27,886 nucleotides of DNA from positions 1 through 27,886 of the forward strand of contig CAYIRQ010000002.1 in the NCBI GenBank assembly GCA_964365905.1. Direction: 5' to 3'. The position numbers and the translations under genes were made by a program. Shown one piece after another: positions 14,714 to 22,109 of this stretch (position 1 is the stretch's first letter; every line of letters begins with the position of its first letter). The stretch comes from CAYIRQ01 sp964365905. GTDB taxonomy: Bacteria; Patescibacteriota; Gracilibacteria; Peribacterales; Peribacteraceae. A model generated the notes under the pieces. The model made no database searches. It worked only from the letters and a program-made list of their open reading frames with translations, and was not told the origin of the DNA.

Positions 14714-15466
14714 CTAGGGAGATACCTTTGTTCCCACCTTCTCCCCCTTCGCAACCTTCAGAAGATTCCCCTGCTCCCCGAAGTTGAAGACGACAATCGG
14801 CAGCTTCTGCTCGCGGCATAAGCTGAGCGCCGCCTGATCCATGATGTTGAGATTTTTTTCGATGGCCTCCTGGAGCGTCACTTCTTCATACCGCTTCGCG
14901 TCCTTCACTTTCCGCGGATCCTGATCGTAGACTCCGTCGACGTTTGTTGCCTTCAGGATCACTTCACAACCGAGCTCGATTGCGCGCAGTGCTGCTGCGG
15001 AATCCGTCGTGAAGTAGGGATGCCCGGTGCCGCCGGCGCAGATCACGATCCTCCCCTTTTCGAGGTGCCGGATGGCTCGACGTCGCAGGTAGGGCTCCGC
15101 AAGTTGCGGCACATCGATCGCCGAGCACACGCGTGATACGCCTCCCATCGCTTCGAGCGCAGCCTGCAGCGCGACCGCATTCATGATCGTCGCGAGCATC
15201 CCCATCGCATCACTCACCGTTCGCTCGATCGCCGCATCCTTCATATCGCGGTAGCGCCAGATGTTGCCGCCCCCGATCGTCACCGCGATCTGCACGGGAA
15301 TCTTCGCGACCGCCATGATCTCCCCCGCGATGCGATGGAGCGCCTCGTTGGAAAGAACCGTGTGCTCCTCTGGGGCTTGCCCTGAACCCGAAGCCGAACG
15401 CAGTGAGGCTGAGTGGTTCAGGGCTTCACCGGAGAGCTTGAGCATGATTCGCGTATAGGCTGACAT
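14714..15466 (-). CDS. pyrH: UMP kinase carrying an in-frame palindromic insert
   Basis: UMP kinase makes UDP from UMP in pyrimidine synthesis. At 250 residues it has the family motifs: LKLSGEAL (9-16), VTIGGGNIWR, SDAMGMLATIMNAVALQAALE, ICAGGTGHPYFTTDSAAALRAIE, LKATNVDGVYDQDP and the end LPIVVFNFGEQGNLLKVAKGE. Between LSGEAL and LHRIAGEI there are 26 residues, where E. coli PyrH has about 12. The extra part (NHSASLRSASGSGQ) is coded by a 46-base palindrome. The start at MSAYTRIMLKLSG is chosen as the family-like N-terminus; an in-frame upstream start would add 17 residues. It precedes frr. Confidence 0.95.
   Translation of the reverse strand: MSAYTRIMLKLSGEALNHSASLRSASGSGQAPEEHTVLSNEALHRIAGEIMAVAKIPVQIAVTIGGGNIWRYRDMKDAAIERTVSDAMGMLATIMNAVALQAALEAMGGVSRVCSAIDVPQLAEPYLRRRAIRHLEKGRIVICAGGTGHPYFTTDSAAALRAIELGCEVILKATNVDGVYDQDPRKVKDAKRYEEVTLQEAIEKNLNIMDQAALSLCREQKLPIVVFNFGEQGNLLKVAKGEKVGTKVSP
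15379..15424. repeat. 46-bp palindromic element inside pyrH
   Basis: The outer arms GCCCTGAACC and GGTTCAGGGC are perfect 10-mers. Inside them, AGCC and GGCT pair again. On the coding strand it spans residues 15-30. Its length matches the excess of about 14 residues over normal PyrH, and the frame is kept. Confidence 0.85.
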
Positions 15467-15588
15467 CGGTGAGGATGATAACAGAAACCGCTTGCGGTCG
15501 ATATGATCTGGGGACATGCCGTGGGTGCGTCAGAAACCGGGGAACTGTTTCCTATGCTTCGCTCGAACGCCGCGACGCTCAGGGGCGT

Positions 15589-15879
15589 TCATTCGAGGAG
15601 CGAGAGAGGGAAACCGGGGTGCGCGCGGTTGTGCCGCGCAATCGCCTCGTCCCAGTTGTGACCGAAGCCATAGACGAGGTACGAGATCATCTCCGGCTCT
15701 TCTGCTGCGGTGCGAACGGCGCGAACAGGGGGACTCCATGTGATCGGAGCGCTTCCCATGAGCACGCCCGTGATGCGGCCACGGGTCTCATGTTCCATCC
15801 TGCGCATGTACCCGCAGAGGACAGACCGAAGTTGCGCGCGCTTGTCTGCGACGCGAAGGAAAGAGCGACGGGAGAGCAT
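15589..15879 (-). CDS. small hypothetical protein
   Basis: A 96-residue protein of unknown function, 17 bases downstream of the nuclease gene on the same strand. The start at MLSRRSFLRVADKRAQL is a guess; the frame is open further up inside the nuclease gene. The middle ETRGRITGVLMGSAPITWSPPVRAVR and the end EMISYLVYGFGHNWDEAIARHNRAHPGFPLSLLE have a natural amino-acid mix, which favours a real gene. It has no signal peptide or membrane helix. The position between a nuclease and pyrH suggests it belongs to the nuclease unit. Confidence 0.5.
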   Translation of the reverse strand: MLSRRSFLRVADKRAQLRSVLCGYMRRMEHETRGRITGVLMGSAPITWSPPVRAVRTAAEEPEMISYLVYGFGHNWDEAIARHNRAHPGFPLSLLE

Positions 15880-15896
15880 GGGAACGGAGTATGCGC

Positions 15897-16640
15897 CTAT
15901 GCAAGAGCATCGCGCAATGCCGAGGCATAATCGCACCACTCGCACTCTTTCGCGCGCCCCGGAACGTGATCTGAAGTGAGGCATTCGTGTGCGCCCACGA
16001 TCGCATCCTCCACCCAGTCATCATGACCGCTGTATTCGATGATCTGGAGCTTGAATTTCAATTCTCCACTAAAATGCTCCCGGCTCGTATCCGCATTCAC
16101 ATAGAGAAAGTAACCAGTATCAGAAACATCAAACCCGTTGTGACGCAGCAACCACTGATAGATCTCTATCTGCCGTTTGTAAGCCTGCTTCCATTTGTCC
16201 TCAAGGGTGATCTCTTTGAGAGTGCTCGTTGATTTGTAATCGACGACGTGGAGCTTCCCGTCGGGCGACTGCCAGATGTCATCGACCGCGCCATGAATCA
16301 GCAGGTTCGTGTTCGGATGCAGATATTCCACTCCCTTGAAGTTTTGCCGCCACACATCAATCTCCGGGTGGCTGAATGGCACGGCATCGATCTCAAACTC
16401 CTTCATGAGCGAATGCTGCGTCCCATTGCCCCGATGCCAGTCGAATTCTTTCTTGAGGAGTGTATCCGTCGCGGTGTTTAGCGTGAATGGCGGCCCGCTC
16501 ACACGATTCACCCCGAGCCGACGATCGAGATAGAAGCAGCGCGGGCACTGCAAGAAGAGCTCGAGCTTGCTGCGGCTGAACTTAAAGGGCTTCTCGGATT
16601 TCGGATCGTAGATGTTGCGGGAGCGCTTACCGTTGGGCAT
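15897..16640 (-). CDS. PD-(D/E)XK nuclease family protein with CxxC pairs
   Basis: A 247-residue protein of the PD-(D/E)XK nuclease superfamily (the type seen in Cas4/RecB/AddB C-termini). Core residues fit in order: LELFLQCPRCFYLDR near the N-terminus (28-40), IHGAVDDIW (115-123, the acidic metal ligand), HVVDYKST (131-138, the D-x-K catalytic pair Asp134/Lys136) and QIEIYQWLL (157-165, the conserved Gln-x3-Tyr helix). Cysteine pairs at 32/35 and 233/236 could bind an iron-sulfur cluster or zinc, as in Cas4-type enzymes, although the spacing differs from the Cas4 4-Cys set. No CRISPR array or cas gene is in the window. It is probably a repair or DNA-end processing nuclease and starts four bases after the RhuM-Fic stop. 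Confidence 0.82.
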   Translation of the reverse strand: MPNGKRSRNIYDPKSEKPFKFSRSKLELFLQCPRCFYLDRRLGVNRVSGPPFTLNTATDTLLKKEFDWHRGNGTQHSLMKEFEIDAVPFSHPEIDVWRQNFKGVEYLHPNTNLLIHGAVDDIWQSPDGKLHVVDYKSTSTLKEITLEDKWKQAYKRQIEIYQWLLRHNGFDVSDTGYFLYVNADTSREHFSGELKFKLQIIEYSGHDDWVEDAIVGAHECLTSDHVPGRAKECEWCDYASALRDALA

Positions 16641-16643
16641 GAG

Positions 16644-17659
16644 CTATAGGGAGATAAAGTGCAGAATGAGCCGCAACATCGTATCTTTCTCCTTTGGGTC
16701 ACTCTCCGCAATGAGTAAGGCCAATGCAACGAGCATGCTGTCCGACAATTGCTCCCTTCGAAATAAAGCATTATTTCTCTGGAGAAAGATCAAAAAGAGC
16801 AGCACAGCGATACGCTTATTCCCATCGGAAAACGGGTGGTCCTTGATGACGAAGTAAAGAAGGTGCGCCACCTTCTCCTCGAGAGTGGCATACAATTCTT
16901 TCCGGTCGAACGTCTGGTAGAGGTTTCCGATGATGGCTTGTAGCATTCCCGTTCGCTCCATACCAAAGAGGTCTGATGCTTCTCCCTTTGCCGCAAGATT
17001 CTTTTTGAGTGACTGAATGGACTCCAGAGCATCCTCATACGTTAAACGATAGATCGGTCGCTGCAGCTTCGCAGGAATCTCCACCACTCCATCATCGTAT
17101 TTTCTAAGCAGCATCCATGTCTGCGTGTATCCCGTGACGATGTCGAGCAGTCCCTTCGCCTGATCGGAAGAAAGTTCCGGCAGAGATTTTGCTCTCACGA
17201 TGAGCGCAAGTGCCTGTTCCAATTCCTTCGTGCCTCTTTCCTGCAGGCGCTTTTGATGGAACGTATAACCTTCGATCAAATGCTTTCGTAATACGTTCGT
17301 CGCCCAGATACGAAACTGCGTGCCACGCTTCGAGTTCACCCGGTAGCCAACAGAGATGACTACATCAAGGTTGTAGTGTTCGATCTCACGTTCTACTTCC
17401 CTTTTACCCTCTTTTTGAACTATCCGGAATTTCCGGATAGTTGAATCCAGCTGCAATTCACCATCTTTAAACACACGTTGGACATGATCATTGATCGTAC
17501 GAACATCCTTCACAAAGAGAATGGACATCTGCTTTTGCGAAAGCCAAATCGTATCGTTCTGTAGCCGCACGTCCATCTGTACGGTACCGTCTTCCGCTTG
17601 GTAGAGGACAATCTGGTNNNNNNNNNNTTGCTGCCGGTGGCAGGAAGCGTAGCGGTCAT
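16644..17659 (-). CDS. RhuM-family protein fused to Fic/DOC domain (N-terminus broken by assembly gap)
   Basis: The N-terminal half is a RhuM-type domain: IVLYQAEDG, DTIWLSQKQMSILF, the STIRKFRIVQ-EG region, and YNLDVVISVGYRVNSKRGTQFRIWATNVLRKHL. The C-terminal half is a Fic/DOC domain with the motif HPFSDGNKR (coded at 16812-16838), the full active-site set (His, Asp, Gly-Asn, Arg), preceded by EEKVAHLLYFVIKD. Fic domains transfer AMP or similar groups to proteins, and DOC relatives are toxins; the cellular role of RhuM-Fic proteins is uncertain. The 10 Ns fall within the first about 14 codons. The ATG at 17659 (MTATLPATGS) is a good start only if the true gap length differs from 10 by one or two bases, because as drawn it is out of frame. 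No antitoxin gene is evident beside it. Confidence 0.85.
17618..17627. other. assembly gap (10 N)
   Basis: Ten unresolved bases inside the N-terminal codons of the RhuM-Fic gene. Joining the ATG at 17659 to the downstream frame needs a true length of 8, 11, 14 bases and so on. Confidence 1.
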
Positions 17660-17667
17660 AGGTGGAC

Positions 17668-17695
17668 TTTGTACACCATACTAGGGGTTGTGCAA
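17668..17695 (-). promoter_or_regulatory. candidate promoter of RhuM-Fic
   Basis: On the minus strand TTGCAC, 16 bases, then TACAAA. The -10 ends eight bases before the presumed ATG, so little or no leader would be made. Confidence 0.45.
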
Positions 17696-17764
17696 GCGGT
17701 CCTGCCCTCAAGCATACGCCGTCAGAACGGTTTACGGCCTGCGAGTGGCATATCGTAGTGATAC

Positions 17765-19015
17765 CTAAAACCCCCTCCTCCACTTCCGCAGCTTCTCAAT
17801 GCCGAAGGTGAGATAATAACGACTGGAAAGCGGCAAATCCATGCAGTGCATGAGCTCGAGAAGCCCGCCGCCAAACCCCGTCTTAAACGTCGTGACGCCC
17901 GCAAACGGATGCCTTTCATTCTCCATTGTCCATTTTCCCCGTCCGACCGCGGCCGGGCGGGCACTCTCCATTCGCCCCGGCGCCACGCCCCAGAAATTAT
18001 AGATCCGATCTCCTCGCTTCAGAGCATCCTGCATCGCCCGCCACTGGAGCAAATAGCTCGCGGGGATTTTGCTGAAGGCATGCGAGCTTGCGCCATGATG
18101 GTAGCTCGTTTCGCCACCGTAGATCATATGGATGGATGCCGCGATCACGGTGCTCTGATACCGCGCGAGGTAGAGCGCGCACTCCCCTTTCTCCGAGAAT
18201 TTTTCGACCTGCGCGCGGAAAAATGCATCGCTGTATGGCGTGAAGCGATGACGCTTTCTCGTCTCTTCGTGCAACGCGAGAAAATGTTCGACATCACGGC
18301 GAGGATCCTTGGAAACTTCAATTGCGACCCCTTCCCGCTCCGCCCGACCAATGAGATTCCGCGTCGTCGCGCGCATTCCCTTCCGGATGTCTTCTTCCGA
18401 TTTTCCTTGCAGATTCAGATACCAGATATGCTCGGCGAGCATGTGGAGGGGCGAGGGGCGGAAACCGAGAAAATGCAGTATTTTTTGGGTGTCACACTGA
18501 GCGGAGGGCCGCATGGATGCTTCGTCTCCGTGCTTCGATGAACTCAGCACTCTGCTCAGCATGACACTGCGGCCCGAAGACGAAGTGCAAAATGGACTCA
18601 TCCGTATGAATGCGCACCCTTTCTCTCTCGCCACCCTCTTCAATTCTCCTATGAGCAGCTCCATCGCCATTGGCTTTTGTCCATTGTCCCCGTCCGACCG
18701 CGGCCGGGCGGGCATTGTCCATTGCAGTACCGGCCCATATGGCACCGACAAATGCTTCCCCCTCTTCGCCAGCACCACGATCGCCTGACAAATTCCAACA
18801 ATGTCTCCCTGTCCATTGTCCTTTGTCCTTTGTCCATTGTCTCGCACTTCCAGTCTCACCGGTTCATTCCCAATCTCCCTATAGACTTCCCCCATCGTCC
18901 ACGACTGGAGAAAGGGCGACCACGGTTGCCCGCCCGGACCGAACGGGTCCGTTCGGGCGGGCGCCTTCAAAAATTCTTCCCAAGCCCGCTCATCGGCTGC
19001 AGAGCGAACTTCCAT
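17765..19015 (-). CDS. FemX/FemAB-like aminoacyltransferase riddled with five in-frame repeat inserts
   Basis: FemABX proteins add amino acids to the peptidoglycan cross-bridge from aminoacyl-tRNA; distant CPR relatives are only GNAT-fold proteins of this group. Family-like parts are FLQSWTMGEVYRE (35-47), HLSVPYGPVLQW (88-99), LHMLAEHIWYLNLQGKSEEDIRKGMRATTRNLIGRAEREGV (190-230), the second acetyltransferase fold with CALYLARYQSTVIAASIHMIYGG, YHHGASSHAFSKIPASYLLQWRAMQDA, and the ending FKTGFGGG. At 416 residues it is about 70-100 longer than expected. The excess falls in five segments (about 18-32, 58-70, 97-116, 143-178, 347-368), each coded by a palindrome or low-complexity repeat seen elsewhere in the window. 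The frame is intact throughout. It starts two bases after the DegT gene's stop. Confidence 0.85.
   Translation of the reverse strand: MEVRSAADERAWEEFLKAPARTDPFGPGGQPWSPFLQSWTMGEVYREIGNEPVRLEVRDNGQRTKDNGQGDIVGICQAIVVLAKRGKHLSVPYGPVLQWTMPARPRSDGDNGQKPMAMELLIGELKRVAREKGCAFIRMSPFCTSSSGRSVMLSRVLSSSKHGDEASMRPSAQCDTQKILHFLGFRPSPLHMLAEHIWYLNLQGKSEEDIRKGMRATTRNLIGRAEREGVAIEVSKDPRRDVEHFLALHEETRKRHRFTPYSDAFFRAQVEKFSEKGECALYLARYQSTVIAASIHMIYGGETSYHHGASSHAFSKIPASYLLQWRAMQDALKRGDRIYNFWGVAPGRMESARPAAVGRGKWTMENERHPFAGVTTFKTGFGGGLLELMHCMDLPLSSRYYLTFGIEKLRKWRRGF
17916..17975. repeat. composite repeat element 5 in the FemX-like gene
   Basis: A GC-rich palindromic core containing CCGACCGCGGCCGGGCGG is flanked on both sides by (T)TCCATT words. 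A 27-base stretch (17937-17963) is identical to 18688-18714 in the same gene. It codes MESARPAAVGRGKWTMENE within residues 347-368. Confidence 0.85.
18489..18567. repeat. palindromic repeat element 4 in the FemX-like gene
   Basis: The arms GTGTCACACTGAGC and GCTCAGCATGACAC pair at 12 of 14 positions. The interior has CTTCGTCTCCG and related GACGAAG words that continue to about 18590. It is the same type as the elements at 10758 and 24518. It codes the Ser-rich stretch from residue about 143 to 178. Confidence 0.8.
18670..18726. repeat. composite repeat element 3 in the FemX-like gene
   Basis: The same GC-rich 27-base core as element 5 (18688-18714) is flanked by TTTTGTCCATTGTCC on one side and TTGTCCATTG on the other. 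It codes about residues 97-116 (MPARPRSDGDNGQ), directly after the family-like VPYGPVLQW strand. Confidence 0.85.
18810..18843. repeat. low-complexity TTGTCC repeat element 2 in the FemX-like gene
   Basis: The word TTGTCC(A/T)TTGTCC is repeated about four times, without the GC core. It codes RDNGQRTKDNGQG (58-70). The same word flanks elements 3 and 5. Confidence 0.8.
18928..18962. repeat. GC-rich palindrome, element 1 in the FemX-like gene
   Basis: The 9-base arms GCCCGCCCG and CGGGCGGGC enclose GACC...GGTC, which can also pair. It codes residues 18-30 (PARTDPFGPGGQ), between the start and the conserved FLQSW motif. Confidence 0.8.
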
Positions 19016-19017
19016 GC

Positions 19018-20346
19018 TTACGTCTTCTGAGAAGAAGGTCGCAACTCAGATCTCAGCGCATGAATAAGATAGCGCACTTGATCTTCGTCCATCGTCGGAT
19101 GCAGGGGAAGCGTGAGGAGATGGCGAGCAATGTCCTCCGCAGCAGGACAACTTCCCGCCATGTATCCAGCGGCATCTTGGGGAACGGACGGCGGATTCAC
19201 GACCGCGCCGCACCATCCGTCATCGAGATAGACCTGTTCGCGTTTCAGCCGCTCCCGAATGGCAGTCGGATTCTCTGCAAAGAGCGGAAACTTCTGGAGT
19301 GCAGGCGATGCATCCACTCCGCGCGGGTACGACCAACCTTCTTTCTCCGCCGCTTCCCGGAAGAGATTCGCAAGCAGGTGCCGATTCGTATTGAAGGATC
19401 CGATGAAGTGGAGTTGCTGAAGAGCGAGCGTCGCGAGCGCATTGGGAAGTGCATGAATTTCGATGTCGACTTTCCCCTGCTTCTCCGCTTCCGTGAGAAC
19501 GGGAGGCAGAAATCCGAGAGCGCGGGAAACGCGCAAGTACGCCTTCCCGACCCCGAATTTCCAGCACCGCTTCGCAAGGGAATAACGAAGAGGGTATCCG
19601 AGGTGGTGAAGAATACTGAGGAGAGAAAATTGTCGCGCATCTCTCTCCATCTGCATGAGCTTTTGCGCGATCGATGGGTGCCGACTGAGCGCCGCTCCCC
19701 CCGTCACTCCCGAGATCGCTTTGTCGCGTCCGAAGCTGAAAATGAGAATGTCGCCCTGTTCCCCGATGCCGGATCCCGCACTCGCGCGATCGGTGACATT
19801 TCCCATCCCGTCACTGCTCGAAGAGTGCGGAATGACATGGGCGCAATCCTCGATGAGGACGAGTCCCCTCTTGCTGCAAATGGATCGCAGTCGAACAGTA
19901 TCCGTAGGAATACCAAACGTGTGCTGACAGATGATCGCGCGCGTGCGCGGCGTGATGAGTCGCTGGATTCGTTCGACATCCATATTGAGCGTTTGCGGAT
20001 CAATATCGCAGTAAACCGCAACCCCCTGCGCCGCATGGATGGCATTCGGGATGACGACGCATGTGAGTCCCTGGAGAATCACTTCCTCGCCGGGCTTGAG
20101 TTCCAATGCTCTGAGAGCTGCAAGGAGCGCATCACGACCGCTCCCGAAGAGCGCGGCGCTGCAGGCAAAGGATTGACTGAGCTCGCGGCGCAGTTCCTCA
20201 CGCTCGGATCCCTCGCGCCACTTCCACGGTTGAAACTGCAGCCGGAAAGCGGATCGCCATTGCTCCTTCGTCACGAGTGGGCCGAATGTGTGGTGAATCG
20301 GAAAGAGAACTTTCGTCACGGGAGTGAAGTGTAGCACGCTGGACAT
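19018..20346 (-). CDS. DegT/DnrJ/EryC1/StrS-family PLP aminotransferase
   Basis: A sugar-aminotransferase-type PLP enzyme of 442 residues. The family pattern is visible: FGSGRDALLAALRALELKPGEEVILQGLTCVVIPNAI, then IDPQTLNMDVERI, AIICQHTFGIPTD, IEDCAHVI (the Asp that pairs with PLP) and SFGRDKAISGVTGGA with the Schiff-base lysine. The C-terminal part LPLHPTMDEDQVRYLIHAL is also typical. Between EDCAH and SFGRDK there are about 13 more residues than usual (SSSSDGMGNVTDRASAGSG region), a possible repeat-derived insert. The ATG at MSSVLHFTP is preferred because the 28 codons upstream are coded by an intergenic repeat. It lies in one operon between the Mur ligase and the FemX-like gene. It probably makes an amino-sugar for a cell-surface polymer, though these enzymes vary widely in substrate. 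Confidence 0.85.
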   Translation of the reverse strand: MSSVLHFTPVTKVLFPIHHTFGPLVTKEQWRSAFRLQFQPWKWREGSEREELRRELSQSFACSAALFGSGRDALLAALRALELKPGEEVILQGLTCVVIPNAIHAAQGVAVYCDIDPQTLNMDVERIQRLITPRTRAIICQHTFGIPTDTVRLRSICSKRGLVLIEDCAHVIPHSSSSDGMGNVTDRASAGSGIGEQGDILIFSFGRDKAISGVTGGAALSRHPSIAQKLMQMERDARQFSLLSILHHLGYPLRYSLAKRCWKFGVGKAYLRVSRALGFLPPVLTEAEKQGKVDIEIHALPNALATLALQQLHFIGSFNTNRHLLANLFREAAEKEGWSYPRGVDASPALQKFPLFAENPTAIRERLKREQVYLDDGWCGAVVNPPSVPQDAAGYMAGSCPAAEDIARHLLTLPLHPTMDEDQVRYLIHALRSELRPSSQKT

Positions 20347-20360
20347 TCGTATTGGTTTGA

Positions 20361-20446
20361 TGGTTTTCTGGTTACTGGTGTATTGGATCCAGAAAACAAG
20401 CCCGCCCGGCCAAGCCGTTCGGACGGGCAAACCAGTAAACCAGAAA
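20361..20446. repeat. intergenic composite repeat between Mur ligase and DegT genes
   Basis: A GC-rich core (20400-20428) with arms GCCCGCCCGG and CCG(T)..GGACGGGC is flanked by inverted copies of TTTCTGGTT(T)ACTGGT (20365-20379 and 20431-20446). The core matches the cores in the FemX-like gene in type, but the flanking word is different. Confidence 0.75.
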
Positions 20447-22030
20447 CTACGAGAGCACCTTCTGCATCAGTGAGTCCGGAATCCTTCCCTCGCAGACGAT
20501 GAGCGCGCCCTCGCGTAAAGGAAGACGAATATCCCGTTTGCAACGGGGAACGGTAACGGGCTGACCGAAGCCGTGTTCGAAACAGCGCGCGCACGCACGA
20601 TCAAGGAAGATCACTTCCTGAAAAATTTCCCGGTAAGCATTCCCTAGCTCTTCGCAAATCAGTCGCTCTGCTCCCCCGAGTTCGATGAGCCCCGAAGTCA
20701 CGAGTACCTTGCGCTCGGCAGGATACATGCGCGCCCACTCGATCGCCGCGCGAAAACTCGCGGAACTCGCGTTATGCGTATCATCGAGGACCACCTGACC
20801 ATGCTTTCCCAGTTTCTTTTCAAAGGTTTGGGGAAGACCGTGGAACGTTTGCAACCGTCGCGCCGTCTCTTCAATCGGAATACCAAGTTCTTCCGCTGCG
20901 GCAGTGACGAGAAGCACATTCGCAACCTGATGGGTCCCATGCAGAGGGATCCGGAACGGGATTCCACGAAGCGTGAAGGAAATCCCATCGGATTCCTCCA
21001 CGATATCGAATGCTTCGAAGTTTGCATGGCCTCCCGTCCCGACCGTGATCACCGGGCACCCGGCGCGTTCGGCAATCGCGGAAGCTCCTTCACTATCCGC
21101 GTTGAGGAACGCGTGCCCTTCCGGAGGAAGAGATGCAAAGAGCTCTCCTTTTGCGCGCAAGAGCTCTTCCCGTGAACCAAAGAGTCCGATGTGTTGATCT
21201 CCAACGAACGTCGTGATGCCTATTTGAGGAAGCGCGAGAGAAGCAAGCAGCGCAATTTCTCCTTTCCGATATGCACCCATCTCGACGACAAGGTGTGTGT
21301 GATCCTTCTTCAAGGATCGCAGGAGCACATCCGCGACACCAAGCTCCGTATTCACATGCGCAGGCGTGAGAAGCACCTTCCACTCTTTTTCTCCTCCGGG
21401 TGGCCCGCCCTGAAGTACATGCGCGAGCATCTCCTTCGTCGTGCTCTTGCCCACGCTGCCCGTGATGCCGATGACGGTGAGTTCCGTGTACTTCGCGCGT
21501 TTCTCCAGTGCGCGACGAAGTAAGCGCCTCTTCAGAAACCGGTCGAGTGGAGAAAGAAGGAAGAGAGAGAAACCAATAACAACGGGAGAGAGAAGTGGAA
21601 GGAGCAAAAAGAGGACTGTTCGAATGATGCCATCCGGAAGAATCTGCAGCGCAGGAAAGGCGGAGAGAAAAAGGATCAGTGAGAGTGAGACGACGGCCAT
21701 CGCTTTCGCGGTCCACACCGGCCTCTTCCTCTGTCCGATCGTTCCCTGAAAGAGCGTGAACCATGCGAGCGTCCCGTACGTGGAGAGGAGAATCCAGCTC
21801 TCCTGCATCTCCCACGCTGCCGGAAAGAGAGGGATGAAAAAGAGTGTGAGCAAACCGAGGCCAATCAGGATCGGTCGCACGAGCCCGAAAAGCTGGCTGA
21901 AGTATCCCTTTTGGCGGAGATGCTCCCGCAGACGATCCGCCCTCCATTCCTTGATCTGGAGAAGGCGGGAAAAGGTAAGAACGGGGCCCAAAACCGCGAA
22001 GAAAAGAAGGAGACCCTCTAGGAAGAGCAT
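20447..22030 (-). CDS. MurF-like Mur ligase with N-terminal membrane domain
   Basis: A 527-residue protein. Residues 1-165 contain about five hydrophobic helices (2-22, 50-72, 80-97, 107-127, 135-160). A Mur ligase follows with ATP loop GITGSVGKST (188-197), TPAHVNTELG (222-231; MurF family: ..NxNNxIG-type), VEMGAYRKGEI (249-259), GTHQVANVLLVTAAAEELGI (central domain) and DDTHNASSAS (family DDxYNANP). MurF adds D-Ala-D-Ala to the UDP-MurNAc tripeptide; the membrane extension is unlike the soluble enzyme of model bacteria, so the exact ligation is not certain. A TAGAAT box sits 9 bases before the ATG. The downstream genes suggest a cell-envelope operon. Confidence 0.85.
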   Translation of the reverse strand: MLFLEGLLLFFAVLGPVLTFSRLLQIKEWRADRLREHLRQKGYFSQLFGLVRPILIGLGLLTLFFIPLFPAAWEMQESWILLSTYGTLAWFTLFQGTIGQRKRPVWTAKAMAVVSLSLILFLSAFPALQILPDGIIRTVLFLLLPLLSPVVIGFSLFLLSPLDRFLKRRLLRRALEKRAKYTELTVIGITGSVGKSTTKEMLAHVLQGGPPGGEKEWKVLLTPAHVNTELGVADVLLRSLKKDHTHLVVEMGAYRKGEIALLASLALPQIGITTFVGDQHIGLFGSREELLRAKGELFASLPPEGHAFLNADSEGASAIAERAGCPVITVGTGGHANFEAFDIVEESDGISFTLRGIPFRIPLHGTHQVANVLLVTAAAEELGIPIEETARRLQTFHGLPQTFEKKLGKHGQVVLDDTHNASSASFRAAIEWARMYPAERKVLVTSGLIELGGAERLICEELGNAYREIFQEVIFLDRACARCFEHGFGQPVTVPRCKRDIRLPLREGALIVCEGRIPDSLMQKVLS

Positions 22031-22093
22031 GTGCAGTGCATTCTAGCGCATACCCATGCCTATAGCACCCCTCTGGCCCCCGTGCTCTGTTTT

Positions 22094-22109
22094 AATGTTT
22101 TAAAACATT
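22094..22109. promoter_or_regulatory. palindromic operator overlapping the TrpR-like gene's promoter
   Basis: The perfect 16-bp palindrome AATGTTTTAAAACATT. Its right end shares bases with the TTGACA box. The same 16-mer is the centre of a longer palindrome at 23287-23318. Confidence 0.75.

Noticed and set aside
17419..17443. 25-base near-perfect palindrome (AACTATCCGGAA...TTCCGGATAGTT) in RhuM-Fic as a further inserted element
   Set aside because: The coded STIRKFRIVQ stretch is normal in RhuM-family proteins and adds no length, so the symmetry is probably a result of the codons.
16644..17783. RhuM-Fic start at 17783, as the open frame suggests
   Set aside because: It would overlap the FemX-like gene's end, and the extra residues depend on an uncertain 10-N gap; the ATG at 17659 with a promoter just upstream is a better choice.
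18640..18970. CRISPR-like array
   Set aside because: The repeated words are short, unevenly spaced, differ between copies and lie within an open reading frame; there are no uniform spacers and no cas genes.
17765..19015. FemX-like gene as a decayed pseudogene
   Set aside because: Despite five inserts there is no stop or frameshift, and conserved blocks follow in the correct order.
18670..20334. 554-codon open frame on the + strand opposite the FemX-like and DegT genes
   Set aside because: It is a shadow: both minus-strand frames have clear family motifs, and the + strand product is Arg/Ser-rich without any recognisable domain.
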